From Bacteroidota bacterium (GTDB lineage: Bacteria; Bacteroidota; Bacteroidia; Sphingobacteriales; Sphingobacteriaceae): a stretch of 35,958 nt of DNA. The notes under the pieces were generated by a model, which had not been told where the DNA came from, did not search any database, and saw nothing but the letters and a program-made list of their open reading frames with translations. Of this stretch, positions 33,875-35,958 are shown one piece after another. The translations under genes were made by a program, and so were the position numbers. Location of the stretch: positions 214-36,171 of the forward strand of contig JABDFM010000030.1 of the NCBI GenBank assembly GCA_013286565.1, written 5' to 3'. Numbering within the stretch: the stretch's first letter is position 1; every line of letters starts with the position of its first letter.

Positions 33875-35419
33875 ATGAAAAAATACATACTTTATATAGC
33901 CGCTGCAATGCTTGCGGTTACTTCATGTAAAAAGGATATAGTAGATCGCACTACTCAGTATCCCGCGCTTGCCCCTGCAAATGAGGATTTGAATGCCGAT
34001 ACCTGGAAACCTGTGTTAATTACCGATCCCACCGTGTTTACGGTTGCCGCACCCGACGCAATTGCATCGCCAGCTTATGTGGCCGATCTGAACGAGATAA
34101 AAGGATATCAGCGCAGCCTGAACAGTGATCAGAAAGCGATCATAAAATATTGGAGCGCCGGAGCCGTATTGCGCTGGAACGAAATTATGCGCGACCTGGT
34201 GGCCAAGCATAACGTAGCGCCTTATCAAAATTTGGACGGTACTTACCCTGCGCCAAGCTCGGCTAATCCATTCGCTTATCCGCAGTTTCCGTTTTCAAAC
34301 CCGCCATATGCAGCCCGTGCTTATGCTTATGTAAGCGCCGCGCAGTATGATGCATTAATAGCTGCTTACCACTTTAAAAAGCAATATAACAGGTCGGCGC
34401 CTTATGTAAACGATCCAACTGTGCAGGCATTGATACCAAAATCAACCCTGCCATCTTACCCAAGCGAAGACGCAGTGGTATCCGGCGCTTCTGTTGAAAT
34501 GATGAAGCTGTTGTTTCCAACTGAAATAGATTATATCGAGCAGAAAGCCGCTGAGGAAAAAATATATCGCATTATGGCAGGTGCCAATGTGCGGGGCGAA
34601 CTGGATGCAGGCGAATCATTAGGCAAGCAGGTGGCGGATGTATTTGCTGCCCGCGCCCGTACGGATAAAGCCGGTGCGGCAATTGGTACGCCAGCTTATT
34701 GGGCTTCGTTACAAACAAAAGTTGCACCAGGTGAACAGTATTGGATAAGTCTTGAAGTACCAAAAAGACCCCCTATGCTGCCTTTATTTACTAAAGTAAA
34801 ACCCTTTTTGTTTGATACGCTTACCGTGGTTGCGCTTAGGCCGGGGCCACCAAATTCAACAAATTCTGATGCCTTTAAAAAGGAAACTGCGGAAGTATTG
34901 TATTACAGCCAGCATGCTACACGCGCTAACCAGGCTTTGGTTGCATTCTGGGCCGATGGTATCGGTACTTACACCCCTCCGGGCCATTGGAATGCCATTG
35001 CAGCAGATGAGTTTGTAAAGCAAAATTATAGCGAAGTGCGTTGGGCACGAAATTTTGCCCTGTTGAACATGGCCGAGATGGATGCCGCTATTGTATGTTG
35101 GGATACCAAATACGCTTATTTTAACCCGCGGCCTTCGCAAGTGGACGATGCGATCAAAACTTTGACAGGTGTGCCTAATTTTCCTGCCTACAGTTCAGGC
35201 CATTCAAATTTTAGCGGTGCAGCTGCTACATTTTTAACTTATCTGCTGCCGGATAGGGGTTCCAAGTTTACCGATATGGCCAACCAGGCAGCACTATCAA
35301 GATTAGTAGGCGGGATACATACCCGGCAGGATATTAACGTGGGCCTTACAACTGGTAATGAAGTAGGCCAGTATGCGGTGAACAGGGCCAAAGCTGATGG
35401 CGCAGATTCAGGGAATTAA
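33875..35419 (+). CDS. PAP2 / vanadium-dependent haloperoxidase-like lipoprotein
   Basis: A 514-residue lipoprotein (MKKYILYIAAAMLAVTSC, Cys18, then KK). The C-terminal part has the whole PAP2/vanadium-haloperoxidase active site: Lys412-x6-Arg419-Pro420 (KYAYFNPRP), Ser441-Gly442-His443 (YSSGHSNF), and Ser475-Arg476-x5-His482-x3-Asp486 (SRLVGGIHTRQD). These residues bind phosphate or vanadate. The long N-terminal helical region before them is like the vanadium chloroperoxidase-related Bacteroidota proteins, which are larger than simple PAP2 phosphatases. Acid phosphatase or haloperoxidase activity cannot be told apart by sequence alone. It sits between a barrel protein and a membrane protein in a compact operon, so it would be anchored in the outer membrane or periplasm. 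Confidence 0.92.
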   Translation: MKKYILYIAAAMLAVTSCKKDIVDRTTQYPALAPANEDLNADTWKPVLITDPTVFTVAAPDAIASPAYVADLNEIKGYQRSLNSDQKAIIKYWSAGAVLRWNEIMRDLVAKHNVAPYQNLDGTYPAPSSANPFAYPQFPFSNPPYAARAYAYVSAAQYDALIAAYHFKKQYNRSAPYVNDPTVQALIPKSTLPSYPSEDAVVSGASVEMMKLLFPTEIDYIEQKAAEEKIYRIMAGANVRGELDAGESLGKQVADVFAARARTDKAGAAIGTPAYWASLQTKVAPGEQYWISLEVPKRPPMLPLFTKVKPFLFDTLTVVALRPGPPNSTNSDAFKKETAEVLYYSQHATRANQALVAFWADGIGTYTPPGHWNAIAADEFVKQNYSEVRWARNFALLNMAEMDAAIVCWDTKYAYFNPRPSQVDDAIKTLTGVPNFPAYSSGHSNFSGAAATFLTYLLPDRGSKFTDMANQAALSRLVGGIHTRQDINVGLTTGNEVGQYAVNRAKADGADSGN

Positions 35420-35434
35420 TAGAAAATAGATATC

Positions 35435-35958
35435 ATGTTACAGATCAATAACAAAATACATTACACGCTACGCTTTGCTTCGGCAATGTGCTTTATAGGG
35501 CATGGCACTTTTGGTATCATCACCAAACAAATATGGTGCAATTACTTCGCCGTGTTTGGTATAGGGCATGATATGGCCTATCACCTGATGCCTTTTTTGG
35601 GTACAGTGGATATTTTGATGGGCATATCATTATTGATCTATCCTACACGTGCCATCTTGCTATGGCTGGTAATATGGGGCGCAATTACCGCTTTATGTCG
35701 TCCGTTATCTGGTGAACCATTTGCCGAGTTTATTGAACGCGCCGGTAATTTCGGTGCGCCTTTAACCCTGTTAATACTATGCGGTATTGGCAATAAAAAC
35801 AGCAAAGGATTATTCGCGAAGGTTAACCCTACTACGCTTACAGATGAAAAAACACTGGATGCAGCAACTACCTGCTTGCGGGTAGTAGTGTTTCTTTTAT
35901 TAGCCGGGCATGGATGGCTTAACCTGGTGGAAAAGAAAGGGTTGCTTGGCCAGTATGC
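35435..35958 (+). CDS. Polytopic membrane protein, 3' end missing (DoxX-like appearance)
   Basis: Open frame from ATG 35435 to the window edge (174 codons plus two bases, no stop). It begins MLQINNKIHYTLRFASAMCF and has at least four predicted helices, with GTVDILMGISLLIYP, ILLWLVIWGAITALC, RAGNFGAPLTLLILCG and CLRVVVFLLLAGHGWLNL. Repeated polar-aromatic signatures (GHGTFG, GHDMAYH, GHGWLN) have His at membrane ends. The RAGNFGAPL segment recalls DoxX-like proteins, but I would not assign it firmly. It starts 15 bases after the PAP2/haloperoxidase-like gene and belongs to the same operon, perhaps delivering electrons or a substrate. Function unknown. Confidence 0.75.
   Translation, partial: MLQINNKIHYTLRFASAMCFIGHGTFGIITKQIWCNYFAVFGIGHDMAYHLMPFLGTVDILMGISLLIYPTRAILLWLVIWGAITALCRPLSGEPFAEFIERAGNFGAPLTLLILCGIGNKNSKGLFAKVNPTTLTDEKTLDAATTCLRVVVFLLLAGHGWLNLVEKKGLLGQY

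Noticed and set aside
1..35958. CRISPR arrays, rRNA genes, toxin-antitoxin pairs or restriction systems
   Set aside because: No regularly spaced repeats, rRNA motifs or such gene families were seen on either strand.

Overview
This window looks like a chromosome segment from a Bacteroidota bacterium, most likely family Sphingobacteriaceae (Mucilaginibacter- or Pedobacter-like). The grounds are a SusC/SusD pair, lipoprotein signals ending in SCKK or similar, several promoters of the Bacteroidota type (TTTG, about 20 bases, TAnnTTTG), few clear Shine-Dalgarno sites, and an LTA-synthase-like gene in a Gram-negative setting. The genus is inference.

Layout. (1) 1-4464: the 3' part of a SusC-type TonB-dependent transporter and its SusD lipoprotein partner, followed by two hairpins with T-runs that flank an imperfect palindrome. 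(2) 4698-5576 (-): a DUF3494 ice-binding-like lipoprotein, then about 500 bases of AT-rich DNA. (3) 6077-6150: tRNA-Pro(TGG) with promoter and terminator. Its 3' end plus terminator is repeated at 12074-12134 (55 of 61 bases). Between the copies lie about 5.9 kb of accessory genes: an SDR / membrane protein / quinone-oxidoreductase-like operon facing an HxlR regulator, and an ArsR - SRPBCC - SRPBCC - RibD/DHFR-like operon followed by a small secreted protein. This resembles a small island or its remnant at a tRNA gene; no integrase is present. (4) 12246-14661: a TPR/YaiO-type outer-membrane barrel protein and a membrane-anchored extracytoplasmic protein, then a single-domain response regulator (15095-15481). 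(5) 15509-24783 (-): a tripartite RND efflux operon in the order TolC-like, membrane-fusion lipoprotein, RND permease, RND permease. The first permease carries a one-base frameshift in a run of seven. (6) 25266-30298: response regulator, membrane-anchored HEAT-repeat protein, processive GT2 glycosyltransferase and LTA-synthase-like phosphotransferase; the last three are translationally coupled. With region 4 this may be an exopolysaccharide synthesis and export locus split by the efflux operon. (7) 30397-30543 (-): a 48-residue membrane ORF; then dinB (DNA polymerase IV), an exported protein of unknown family, and an operon of an outer-membrane barrel protein, a PAP2/vanadium-haloperoxidase-like lipoprotein and a polytopic membrane protein that runs off the window.

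The observations most worth a second look are the tRNA-Pro duplication bounding an accessory block, the split glycan locus, the paired operators at the HxlR and ArsR promoters, the homopolymer frameshift in the RND permease, and the unrecorded 48-residue ORF. All family calls come from reading motifs; no database search was run.
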